A stretch of 64,000 nt of DNA from Shewanella psychrophila. GTDB lineage: Bacteria; Pseudomonadota; Gammaproteobacteria; Enterobacterales; Shewanellaceae. Made by a program: the position numbers and the translations under genes. The stretch spans positions 4,836,001-4,900,000 of the forward strand of contig NZ_CP014782.1 of NCBI RefSeq assembly GCF_002005305.1, in the 5' to 3' direction. Below, piece after piece: positions 26,521 to 34,558 of this stretch; position 1 is the stretch's first letter; each line of letters begins with the position of its first letter. The notes beneath the pieces were generated by a model. That model saw only the letters and a list, made by a program, of their open reading frames with translations, did no database searches and was not told the DNA's origin.

Positions 26521-28443
26521 TTATTTCTTGTCATCTTTCACTTCTTCAAACTCTGCATCAACAACATCTTCGTCTGGCTTAGCAGCTTGTGCTTCGCCTT
26601 CTGGAGCCTGCTGACCTTGCTCAGCTTGAGCCTTAGCTTGAGCAATTTCCATCAACTTCGAAGATGCTTCCATCAGCTCTTGAGTTGCTTTGTCAATTGC
26701 TTCCTTGTCTTTACCCTGAACCGCAGTTTCGACAGCAGTAATGGCAGTTTCAATCTTTTCTTTTTCGTCGCTTGGCAAGGCTTCACCAGCTTCTTCAATC
26801 TGCTTCTTAGTTGCGTGAACCATGCCATCAGCCTGGTTACGAGCCGTTACCAACTCTTCGAACTTAGCATCTTCATCAGCATGGGCTTCAGCATCACGTA
26901 CCATAGCTTCTACTTCTTCATCACTTAGACCTGAAGAGGCTTTAATAGTGATTTTCTGTTCTTTACCTGTCTTCTTATCCGTTGCTGATACATGCAAGAT
27001 ACCATCGGCATCGATATCAAAAGCAACTTCAATTTGTGGCATACCACGTGGAGCAGCCTCAATACCTTCCAGGTTGAATTGACCCAAAGACTTGTTACCG
27101 CTCGATTGCTTACGCTCACCCTGAAGTACGTGAATAGTCACAGCACTCTGGTTATCATCAGCAGTAGAGAATGTTTGGCCAGCCTTAGTCGGGATAGTTG
27201 TGTTCTTCTCGATAAGCTTAGTCATCACGCTACCCATGGTCTCAATACCTAGAGACAGAGGTGTAACGTCAAGTAGCAATACATCTTTCACTTCACCAGA
27301 AAGTACACCAGCCTGAACAGCTGCACCTATGGCAACGGCTTCATCTGGGTTAACGTCTTGACGAAGTTCTTTACCGAAAAACTCAGAAACCTCGGCGCGA
27401 ACCTTAGGCATACGAGTCTGGCCACCAACAAGAATCACTTCGTTAATATCAGAAACGCTAAGGTCTGCATCTGCAAGAGCAACTTTCAACGGCTCTAGAG
27501 TACGAGTGATCAGGTCGTCAACCAGAGACTCAAGTTTAGCACGAGTGATCTTAACCACTAAGTGCTTAGGACCTGTCGCATCGGCAGTGATGTAAGGCAG
27601 GTTAACTTCTGTCTGTGATGCACTAGAAAGCTCAATTTTTGCTTTCTCTGCAGCTTCTTTAAGACGCTGCATAGCCAATGGATCGTTACGTAGATCGAGA
27701 CTTTGCTCTTTCTGGAACTCATCGGCAAGATACTTAATCAAACGGTTATCGAAATCTTCGCCACCTAAGTGAGTATCACCGTTAGTCGCAAGTACTTCGA
27801 ATGTCTGCTCACCATCGACACTATCAATTTCGATGATAGAGATATCGAAAGTACCGCCACCTAAGTCGTATACAGCAACGATGTTATCGCCTTGCTTCTT
27901 ATCGATACCGTAAGCCAGTGCAGCAGCAGTTGGCTCGTTGATAATACGCTTAACTTCAAGACCCGCGATACGGCCGGCATCTTTAGTTGCTTGACGCTGT
28001 GAATCGTTGAAGTATGCAGGAACGGTAATAACCGCTTCTGTTACTTCTTCACCTAAGAAATCTTCGGCAGTCTTCTTCATCTTCTTCAAAGTTTCTGCAG
28101 AAACCTGAGGTGGAGCCATCTTCTTATCGTGAGCTTCAACCCATGCATCACCATTATCTGCAGCGATGATCTTGAACGGCATAATGTCGACATCACGCTG
28201 AACTTCGTCATCTTTAAAACGACGACCGATAAGACGCTTAATGGCGTAAAAAGTATTAGTTGGGTTTGTCACAGCCTGGCGCTTTGCAGGTTGACCAACC
28301 AAAATCTCATCGCCTGTGTAAGCGATGATTGAAGGGGTAGTACGATCGCCTTCGGCATTCTCCAATACGCGTGGTGTGTCGCCGTCTAATACAGCTACGC
28401 AAGAGTTTGTTGTGCCTAAATCGATACCAATAATTTTACCCAT
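26521..28443 (-). CDS. dnaK: Chaperone protein DnaK (Hsp70)
   Basis: DnaK is the ATP-dependent Hsp70 chaperone. The 640-residue product starts GKIIGIDLGTTNSCVAV, has the signature YDLGGGTFDISIIEID and the VGGQTRMPKVR motif in the ATPase domain (about 1-383), the conserved linker DVLLLDVTPLSLGIE, the substrate-binding domain, and an acidic tail ending EEVKDDKK. A near-consensus sigma-32 promoter lies about 55 bases upstream of the ATG. Transcription runs on to dnaJ across a hairpin-containing gap. Confidence 0.99.
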   Translation of the reverse strand: MGKIIGIDLGTTNSCVAVLDGDTPRVLENAEGDRTTPSIIAYTGDEILVGQPAKRQAVTNPTNTFYAIKRLIGRRFKDDEVQRDVDIMPFKIIAADNGDAWVEAHDKKMAPPQVSAETLKKMKKTAEDFLGEEVTEAVITVPAYFNDSQRQATKDAGRIAGLEVKRIINEPTAAALAYGIDKKQGDNIVAVYDLGGGTFDISIIEIDSVDGEQTFEVLATNGDTHLGGEDFDNRLIKYLADEFQKEQSLDLRNDPLAMQRLKEAAEKAKIELSSASQTEVNLPYITADATGPKHLVVKITRAKLESLVDDLITRTLEPLKVALADADLSVSDINEVILVGGQTRMPKVRAEVSEFFGKELRQDVNPDEAVAIGAAVQAGVLSGEVKDVLLLDVTPLSLGIETMGSVMTKLIEKNTTIPTKAGQTFSTADDNQSAVTIHVLQGERKQSSGNKSLGQFNLEGIEAAPRGMPQIEVAFDIDADGILHVSATDKKTGKEQKITIKASSGLSDEEVEAMVRDAEAHADEDAKFEELVTARNQADGMVHATKKQIEEAGEALPSDEKEKIETAITAVETAVQGKDKEAIDKATQELMEASSKLMEIAQAKAQAEQGQQAPEGEAQAAKPDEDVVDAEFEEVKDDKK

Positions 28444-28497
28444 GGGGTGCTCCTGAAATCTTTTCTTTAATAATGCTAAATTTGTTATCTGATGGAG

Positions 28498-28526
28498 ATA
28501 TGGGGTTAACTAAAAACAATTTCAAG
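28498..28526 (-). promoter_or_regulatory. Sigma-32 heat-shock promoter of dnaK
   Basis: On the minus strand the -35 element CTTGAAA is separated by 14 bases from CCCCATAT. This matches the sigma-32 consensus CTTGAAA-(13-15)-CCCCATNT at essentially every position and lies 55 bases upstream of the dnaK start. Confidence 0.92.
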
Positions 28527-28834
28527 CCTGAAATAAAGTTAGTAAGAAATAGTTCTTAAGAATTTTGTTTCAACGAACGACTCGTTATATCAAGTTTTAC
28601 TTTGGCCTAAACCGACCCCATAATCTTGCCTTAACCTCTATATTGGGTCGTTTACATTGATTACAAGTGTAAAGAGATAAAAATTGCACACTTGAGCATT
28701 TTTTTGATCTTAGACTCAAAATCACCATAAAAAATACCGTATAATGCATGCAATCCAAGAGTGCGTTATATTCGGCTTAATGAAATAGCTGGTAAATCGT
28801 GTCGTAGTCTCTGCTGTAGTTAAGAGTAAAATCA

Positions 28835-29752
28835 TTGAAACAATCAAATCAGGCCTATCTGTATGGCATTGGCGCCATCTGTCTTTGGTCAACGGTCGCC
28901 ACCGCCTTTAAACTAGCACTCGCACATTTCAGCCCACTGCAGTTGGTATTTGTCGCTACCGTCACATCTATTTTTGCCCTGAGCTTTATTTTACTGATCC
29001 AAAAAAAGCTACACCTGATAAAAGCACAATTTAAGTCGAAGCCACTATTTTACCTGCAGGCAGGCTTACTTAACCCTTTCCTTTATTACCTAGTGCTTTT
29101 CAAAGCTTATGATCTGCTACCGGCTCAACAGGCGTTGTCCCTAAACTATACTTGGGCCATCTTGCTGCCTCTATTGTCTGTACCACTCCTTTCCCAAAAA
29201 CTGAGAAAGAGTGATATGACAGCTGCTATCGTCGCCTACTTTGGTGTTTTTGTTATCGCGACTCAAGGCAACCTCACGAATTTCTCCTTCGAGAGTGGTA
29301 CAGGTGTCATCCTTGCGCTAACAAGTACATTACTTTGGTCTCTTTACTGGATAATCAACACCAAAGACAAGGGAGATCCAGTCGTGAGTCTACTGCTCAG
29401 CTTTTTGGTAGGTTTCCCTTTCATTTTAGTCACCTTGTTATGGACTCAAGAACTACCCAGTTGGAATACACAAGCGTTCGCAGCTGGGATCTATGTAGGC
29501 TTATTTGAGATGGGAGTCACCTTCGTACTCTGGTTGGTGGCACTGAAAAAAGCGGAAAGAACGGCGAGTATCAGCACCTTAGTCTTCATGTCCCCAGTCA
29601 TGTCTATCGGTTTTATCGCCTGGATTTTGCAAGAACAGATAGCCAGCTCGACTTATATAGGTCTAGCGTTAATTTTAACCGCACTGGCTCTGCAACAACT
29701 ACTGCCTCACCTAAATAAACTAAAAAGAAGCGACCCCAGAGAGTCGGCTTAA
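28835..29752 (+). CDS. EamA/DMT-family membrane transporter
   Basis: The 305-residue protein has about ten hydrophobic segments arranged as two five-helix EamA repeats, starting AYLYGIGAICLWSTVATAFK, typical of drug/metabolite transporters. Such proteins export amino acids or other small metabolites; the substrate is not readable. The start is a TTG at 28835 with a moderate AAGAG ribosome-binding site. It is divergent from dnaK across a 391-base gap and has its own terminator. Confidence 0.85.
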   Translation: MKQSNQAYLYGIGAICLWSTVATAFKLALAHFSPLQLVFVATVTSIFALSFILLIQKKLHLIKAQFKSKPLFYLQAGLLNPFLYYLVLFKAYDLLPAQQALSLNYTWAILLPLLSVPLLSQKLRKSDMTAAIVAYFGVFVIATQGNLTNFSFESGTGVILALTSTLLWSLYWIINTKDKGDPVVSLLLSFLVGFPFILVTLLWTQELPSWNTQAFAAGIYVGLFEMGVTFVLWLVALKKAERTASISTLVFMSPVMSIGFIAWILQEQIASSTYIGLALILTALALQQLLPHLNKLKRSDPRESA

Positions 29753-29773
29753 AACAGAGACTAAGATCCATTT

Positions 29774-29809
29774 AAAAGCCCACCTTTAGATAAAAGCGGT
29801 GGGCTTTTT
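29774..29809 (+). terminator. Terminator after the EamA gene
   Basis: An AAAGCCCACC/GGTGGGCTTT stem followed by TTTTT lies about 20 bases after the stop codon. Confidence 0.88.
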
Positions 29810-29898
29810 GTTCTGTTATTAATATTGCTACTAGCGACTACTTAATATAGGTACGGCTGTAGCACTAGTCTAATTTCTGAAAAAGCTGATTCTTTAAC

Positions 29899-30567
29899 TC
29901 AAAGCTTATGATGTACATCTATTTGACCGACTCCCACATTCACATTCAATCGACCAAAGCCTGTTTCATCTTCTCTTTCATACGTCTGCATAACAAAGTT
30001 TCTATCCACGTCAACCTGCTGCCCTTGTAGATTAACTGATACTTCACCAACACCCGACTCTAACGAAACCGAGCTAAACAAAATCTCATGATTCACTTCC
30101 GCATGACCGACACCTAAGTCGATATCTATGCTGTTTTCCATGTTATTGACCTCAACTTGACCAATTCCCATGTTAAGATTTATCGCGGCATGACGAGGTA
30201 GGTAGACAATCCACTCCTGCTTAACATCATCTTGCTCGGTTAACTTAAGTTCAATTTCTTTAGACGCCTCTACAACATCGAGTTCAACGTCACTGATATC
30301 TAAGCTACTCCAAAGGGAAAACCAATTGCTCTCGCTAGGAGTGACCAAGACCTCAACATGAATATCTTGCTCATCGGTAGCAATAAACTTAACTGAACCA
30401 ATATCCATATCCAGCAATACTTTCTGACCATCATAAGCATAAGTCTGACTCAGTGACTTAGCGCTATCAGCCGACGCAGAGGTCACAGCTAAAGAAGAAA
30501 ATGCGGCAGAAACAACCATGACACTGCTCAAAGTTGCTGTAAGAAGTTTTTCCATTAGCTTGTTCAT
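29899..30567 (-). CDS. Exported protein with repeated G-x-G-x-V-x-V motifs (DUF4097-like)
   Basis: The product of 222 residues has an N-terminal signal peptide (about 5-33, ending SASADSA) and a body of short beta-strands with four regularly spaced repeats: GIGQVEVNN, GVGHAEVNH, GVGEVSVNL and GVGQIDVHH. This ladder of strands resembles the DUF4097 putative-adhesin fold, so it is probably a periplasmic or surface beta-helix protein. The ATG at 30567 is chosen for its AGGA ribosome-binding site eight bases upstream; the frame is open for 30 more codons. The function is unknown. Confidence 0.65.
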   Translation of the reverse strand: MNKLMEKLLTATLSSVMVVSAAFSSLAVTSASADSAKSLSQTYAYDGQKVLLDMDIGSVKFIATDEQDIHVEVLVTPSESNWFSLWSSLDISDVELDVVEASKEIELKLTEQDDVKQEWIVYLPRHAAINLNMGIGQVEVNNMENSIDIDLGVGHAEVNHEILFSSVSLESGVGEVSVNLQGQQVDVDRNFVMQTYEREDETGFGRLNVNVGVGQIDVHHKL

Positions 30568-30657
30568 GTTCGCCATCCTGATATTGAAATCCCTAGGGGT
30601 ATACATAGACAAGGCAAAATTTAAGCCAAACTTATTTTTTAATTGTATTTCAAACAA

Positions 30658-31257
30658 TTAACTAAGTTGAGTCTAATTGAGTCGGCGGGGTTATTGTCGT
30701 TTATTAGTGGGTTGGGCTAATGGTTGGTGATTTTTACTATAGATTTGAGAACTTGTCGGATAACAAGTTTTAAGTCTCTTTTTAGATTCGGTTCATTTGG
30801 CTGGTTTTGTATTTGGGTGTCATCTGGTAAGCATGGCTTCGTTGGTACCTATCACCTGACGTGGGTTTAAGTGCAAACACTTCTGCGACATGGCGCCCCA
30901 TCTATTAAAGGAATGGGTTCCTATAGTCTCCTTAATGTCGAAGGTCACAGACGCATTCACACCATGTTATTAATCTCTTCGATTTGGCTTTTCTCGACAT
31001 GACAAACAAGCTTTTGGACAAAATCAGGTTAGAGCATGAGGTCTAGTTAATCTGACATTGATTAGACAAAGTACATTGATTTATCCGAAAGCCCTAATTC
31101 GCTCAGCCCCTTTATCTTTTTTATTTAAAATAAATTGATCAAAATAATAAAAATTTACACCCATATCTGATATCCCATTACACCTTCACATCTTAAAATC
31201 CTCTAAACGTCAAATAGTAATACCAATCAGTCAATTTAAGGTAAAAAATAGAAAATA
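30658..31257. other. Gene-free region ahead of the type III effector pair
   Basis: About 600 bases without a convincing gene. The middle part (about 30,800-31,030) has higher information content than its surroundings, with segments such as cgacatggcgccccatctat and caaaggtcacagacgcattc-type text, and looks like an inactive repeat or remnant, but I cannot assign it. A small hairpin (aacttgt/acaagtt) lies at 30,748-30,768. Confidence 0.4.
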
Positions 31258-31707
31258 ATGGATATCTACCAAGAGAGTATCAGTTTTTTAGGTGACAGCG
31301 TCGACTTTGATGAAAACGATCTATTTCAATGCGAATTAGTATCAGAAACAAACGAACATGATGATGCCCTTTTCCTCACTATTTTTAAGAACGAAACAAC
31401 CATTAATCTGCATATTTCGGTAACAAGCCCTGTTGAATTACCAACGCCGCTACCTGATGCATTAGCTGTCGCAATCGGTGAACATGCGCTAGAACCGTTT
31501 AGAGGCGGTTTTGGCGTCGGTTTGATGCCAGATAGCCGTCGACTATCGATTTATAAGGTAATTTCCCTATCGAACAAACCTCAAGGTTACGTTCAAAACA
31601 CCTTTCAGCAACTGTTAGAAAAAGTTGAGCAGTGGCACCTTTTTATCGAACAAATGGATAACGCAGAAACGGTATCTGAAAAACCGCCTGTCGGTATTTT
31701 CATTTAA
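31258..31707 (+). CDS. Type III secretion chaperone, CesT-like
   Basis: The 149-residue, acidic protein has the size, composition and alternating alpha/beta pattern of class I type III secretion chaperones (CesT/SycE fold), for example VELPTPLPDALAVAIGEHAL followed by a Gly-rich strand GGFGVGLMPD and a C-terminal helix (QNTFQQLLEKVEQWHLF). It lies 41 bases upstream of an inositol-phosphatase effector, the same order as VPA0451-VPA0450 in Vibrio parahaemolyticus, where the small protein is the effector's chaperone. The Shine-Dalgarno is weak. Function is inferred mostly from context. Confidence 0.72.
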   Translation: MDIYQESISFLGDSVDFDENDLFQCELVSETNEHDDALFLTIFKNETTINLHISVTSPVELPTPLPDALAVAIGEHALEPFRGGFGVGLMPDSRRLSIYKVISLSNKPQGYVQNTFQQLLEKVEQWHLFIEQMDNAETVSEKPPVGIFI

Positions 31708-31748
31708 TTCATCCCGTTATTGAGCATATTAAGAAGTGAGGTTAGTTC

Positions 31749-32855
31749 ATGTCAACAATTCAAATTAATAGCCAGCACCGAGGTAACTTAGACCTCGCGA
31801 ATATTCAAAACATTAAAGCCAACGCGAAAGAAGGTGACACCCTTAAGTTTGGTTCTGTGTTTGGTAAAGAATACAGCGTCACTAAAAATAGCGATGGTGA
31901 GATTAGCCTAAAACAGAAAGAAAACCGAAGCTTTTTCAACCGCTTTTTTAGCAAAACAGATTCAGCAAAAAATAGTGATTTAAAACTGAATGTGATGAAC
32001 CAGCAGCTGCACAAAAAAGAGAGCAGCAGCAACGTAAAGGTCTTAACGTTAACCTACAACCAGGCTAACCAAAAGATGCCCGAAGAGACAAAGAGCTATT
32101 TCCAAAATCTCATCCAAAAGGGTGACTATGATGTGGTCTTGTTTGCCGAGCAAGAATCCAAACTGCTCGCCAGTGATCTAGAGCTAGATAGCATGAACAT
32201 GCTTAGCCAAAACAAAATGAAGGTAATGACGAAAGGTCTTGGTGAAGGCGTCAGTTATACATCGATGTCAGTTTTTGCCAAAGATGGCGTCGATATTAAC
32301 GTGAAAAAAGAATCTGAGTATCGTCACGGTATTGGTGGACGAAACATGGAGTTCTTCATGGGTATCACGGGTAACAAAGGCGGCGTGAAAACCGCTCTAG
32401 AGATCAATGGCCAAGATTTAACCGCCATTTCTGCACACTTAGATTCCAACAAAGAGGCGAAGCGTGAATTGGAAGGAAACAAGTTGATGGAAGGAATCAA
32501 ACCGAATGAAGAGGTTCTGATCACCGGAGACCTAAACGAGCGTGAGAAGCGAGTTGCCGAAGGTTCTGACGTAATGTACGACCCTGTTGCACACGATGAT
32601 ACGCACCTAGCCAAGCATGGCTTCAAGTTCAAACCACTCGATAGCCATACCTACATGCAGCTTGATTCAAGCGGTAAAATTAAGCAGAAAGAAGGTCGAG
32701 ATCGCCCAGATTTTGGTGAGTTAGACAACACGGGGCTGACCAACAAAACCGGTAACTTTCAGAACCTAGAAACTACGGTACTTGCTGATGGCTTTGACAA
32801 TGCCAGTGACCACAAGCCGGTACAGTCTACATTTGAAGTGAAAAGCCAGTCTTAA
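31749..32855 (+). CDS. Type III effector, inositol-polyphosphate 5-phosphatase (VPA0450-like)
   Basis: The 368-residue protein carries the signature motifs of the eukaryotic-type 5-phosphatase (IPP5) fold in order: LTLTYNQAN (about 97), GNKGGVKTAL (about 208), AISAHLDSN (about 226), ITGDLNER (about 257) and the catalytic ASDHKPV (about 352). The first 90 or so residues are polar and unrelated to the enzyme, as expected for a secretion and chaperone-binding region. The closest described protein I know is VPA0450 of Vibrio parahaemolyticus, which removes the 5-phosphate of PI(4,5)P2 and detaches the host membrane from the cytoskeleton. No secretion apparatus gene is visible here. Identity of the fold is strong; delivery is inferred. 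Confidence 0.85.
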   Translation: MSTIQINSQHRGNLDLANIQNIKANAKEGDTLKFGSVFGKEYSVTKNSDGEISLKQKENRSFFNRFFSKTDSAKNSDLKLNVMNQQLHKKESSSNVKVLTLTYNQANQKMPEETKSYFQNLIQKGDYDVVLFAEQESKLLASDLELDSMNMLSQNKMKVMTKGLGEGVSYTSMSVFAKDGVDINVKKESEYRHGIGGRNMEFFMGITGNKGGVKTALEINGQDLTAISAHLDSNKEAKRELEGNKLMEGIKPNEEVLITGDLNEREKRVAEGSDVMYDPVAHDDTHLAKHGFKFKPLDSHTYMQLDSSGKIKQKEGRDRPDFGELDNTGLTNKTGNFQNLETTVLADGFDNASDHKPVQSTFEVKSQS

Positions 32856-32897
32856 TTACAGCCTCTTCCTTTTGGGTATTTTTCTTAACAGCGTTAT

Positions 32898-32928
32898 CTA
32901 CGCCTTCAGGTCTCCTGAAGGCGTTTGG
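32898..32928 (+). terminator. Terminator-like hairpin after the effector
   Basis: A perfect eleven-base stem (acgccttcagg / cctgaaggcgt) with a three-base loop follows the effector stop by about 45 bases; the downstream T-run is weak. Confidence 0.6.
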
Positions 32929-32982
32929 GATTAACTAGTATCGAATAATCCACCCAAACTCGAAGTATAAGATCACAAAAAC

Positions 32983-32996
32983 GGGGTTGTTGCAAA
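32983..32996. repeat. IS6-family terminal inverted repeat (one end)
   Basis: GGGGTTGTTGCAAA resembles the ends of IS6-family elements (GG-TGTTGCAAA pattern). It lies on the 3' side of the transposase remnant, where such an end is expected. Confidence 0.6.
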
Positions 32997-33037
32997 AACT
33001 GAATCAAGTAACTTCCCCTTGATTATTTAACACCGGA

Positions 33038-33357
33038 TTAAGCACCAACCGCCTCAATATCGAATAACAGATTCATGAAGGCAGATCTCTCCCTCACGCG
33101 CAACTTTTCATCGTAACCGCGTAACCAAAAATAAAATTGTCCCTTGTTGAGCATCCGTAATGTCTCAAGCCCGCTTTCGTATCTTGAAACCACCCGTGGC
33201 GACAATCAGCTTCTTAATCGGAGCGTGATCCTACTCAATCCCGTTATTTAGATACTTTACTTATCGATGCTCGACATACTTCCGAGGCGGCCTTCTTGTT
33301 TAAGCGTGCAATCGCATTGTCGTAAGAAGAGTGCTTGTCCGTGTTCAGTACTTTAGG
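33038..33357 (-). pseudogene. Decayed IS6-family transposase, C-terminal part
   Basis: Read on the minus strand, fragments of an IS6-family DDE transposase follow one another in broken frames: PKVLNTDKHSSYDNAIARL, then PPRKYVEHR-stop-VKYLNNGIE-stop-DHAPIKKLIVATGGF, and after a further shift TLRMLNKGQFYFWLRGYDEK to the end, IEAVGA. The DDE residues of the preserved part (TDK, EHR) are recognisable, but two in-frame stops and at least two frameshifts make it inactive, and the N-terminal half is missing. It is about 180 bases from the effector gene. Confidence 0.85.
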
Positions 33358-33819
33358 GGAGGGGAATTCCATTAAGCTACCCGAGAATCTTCGTAGGTCG
33401 AAAATAATAATGGGGCAAAGGCGAGTTATAGAACACTAGTAATAAACCACAATCGAAGAAGTAAATAACCAAGTGTAGATGCGGCTGCGAGCTTCGGCAG
33501 CATGGCAGTTCTCTGACATCCATGTCACCACTGCATTTGTAAATCTGACCTATAGGGATATAGGAAATGTCTTATGTATGTCTGGAACATACAAGACCAT
33601 TCACATCAGACGCAGCTACAGAGACTACAGGGGCGGACTCTTATGAAATCAAGAACCAGCGTCTCGCTGAAGTATCTACATATAATCCCGCTGCAACTGG
33701 TAGATTGCAATCAAGGTACAACCTTCAACAAATTACCCAATATATAATCAGCCAGAAGCTAAAACAGAAAATGTCAGCTAGCTTCATTTGAAGCTAGCGA
33801 TAACTCAAGTAGAATAAAA
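33358..33819. other. Non-coding stretch with repeat remnant
   Basis: No gene is supported. About 33,545-33,590 holds two hairpins (cctatagggatatagg and tgtatgtctggaacatac) that match in layout the hairpins of the repeat cluster at 22,250-22,300. The text gctgcgagcttc at about 33,486 recurs at 36,111. The rest appears to be insertion debris. Confidence 0.5.
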
Positions 33820-34248
33820 TTATTGATAATTTTTTATCATAAAATGTCTAGCTGGACTGCCAGGAAAAGCAGGCACCGTTCCTACAATTTCAAAACCCAA
33901 CTTTTGGTAGAAGTCAGGGGCTTGATAAGACAATGTATCAAGCTGGGCAACGAGGCAGCCTCGTTTCTTTGCCTCAGCTTCTGCTAGCTCCATTAATCTG
34001 CGCCCAAGCCCTGTGTCTCTGGTTTTCTTGTCTACCCACATCACGTCAATTAAAAAATTCCTATAAATAGTCTGTCCAGAGACACCACCAATGACTTTAC
34101 CATCTTCATCACGAGCAACCACTGAAAGAGGCAGAGTCTCTTCCGGTCCCATATTTTCATATTTATGCTGTCGAACACCTGCAACCAGCTCATCAAAGAC
34201 TGCACGATCTTTTTCATTAATCACTTCAATTTTTACTTCAACTTCCAC
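33820..34248 (-). CDS. GNAT-family N-acetyltransferase
   Basis: The 142-residue protein has the GNAT fold: a variable N-terminal helix, the strand VIGGVSGQTIYRNFLIDVMWV, the acetyl-CoA pyrophosphate loop RDTGLGRRLMELAE, and the C-terminal strand-helix FYQKLGFEIVGT. The acceptor substrate is unknown. The start is a GTG at 34248, with GGAGG seven bases upstream. It stands alone among accessory genes. Confidence 0.85.
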   Translation of the reverse strand: MEVEVKIEVINEKDRAVFDELVAGVRQHKYENMGPEETLPLSVVARDEDGKVIGGVSGQTIYRNFLIDVMWVDKKTRDTGLGRRLMELAEAEAKKRGCLVAQLDTLSYQAPDFYQKLGFEIVGTVPAFPGSPARHFMIKNYQ

Positions 34249-34558
34249 TGCAAGGCCTCCAAGCCAAAATCCACAACAAACAGAAGCCTATTAACTTGTT
34301 AGCACAATGTAAAGAGCACTAACCTATCAAGTCTAAATAATAAAAAGAGGTTTATTGCGAATAACGAGTGTGGACACGGCTGTGACCTTCCGTGACAGGG
34401 AGCTCACGTCAGAGCTCACAGGGATGTGCTTGCAGCGTGTCACTGAAGTGTTTACACATGCGCCTGCTGCAAGCAATAGATAACCATGAAGGTACAATCT
34501 AAAATCCGCTACCAAATACCAATATAACTTCGCCCCTACAACAAAATGAAACCTAATT
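34249..34558. other. Non-coding region rich in inverted repeats
   Basis: About 310 bases without a gene. From about 34,375 to 34,480 there are nested inverted repeats, including tgcttgcagc at 34,427 with its exact complement gctgcaagca at 34,466, cactgaagtg at 34,441, and two gagctc sites flanked by cacaggg/gacaggg. It probably represents a structured interspersed repeat. Confidence 0.5.

Noticed and set aside
31258..32855. Ordinary nuclease/endonuclease-phosphatase enzyme rather than a 5-phosphatase effector
   Set aside because: The GNKGGV and SAHL motifs with GDLNER and SDHKPV are specific for inositol 5-phosphatases, and the preceding chaperone-like gene fits an effector.
33567..33791. 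74-residue plus-strand open frame
   Set aside because: It runs across repeat hairpins and debris, with no recognisable protein features or ribosome-binding site.
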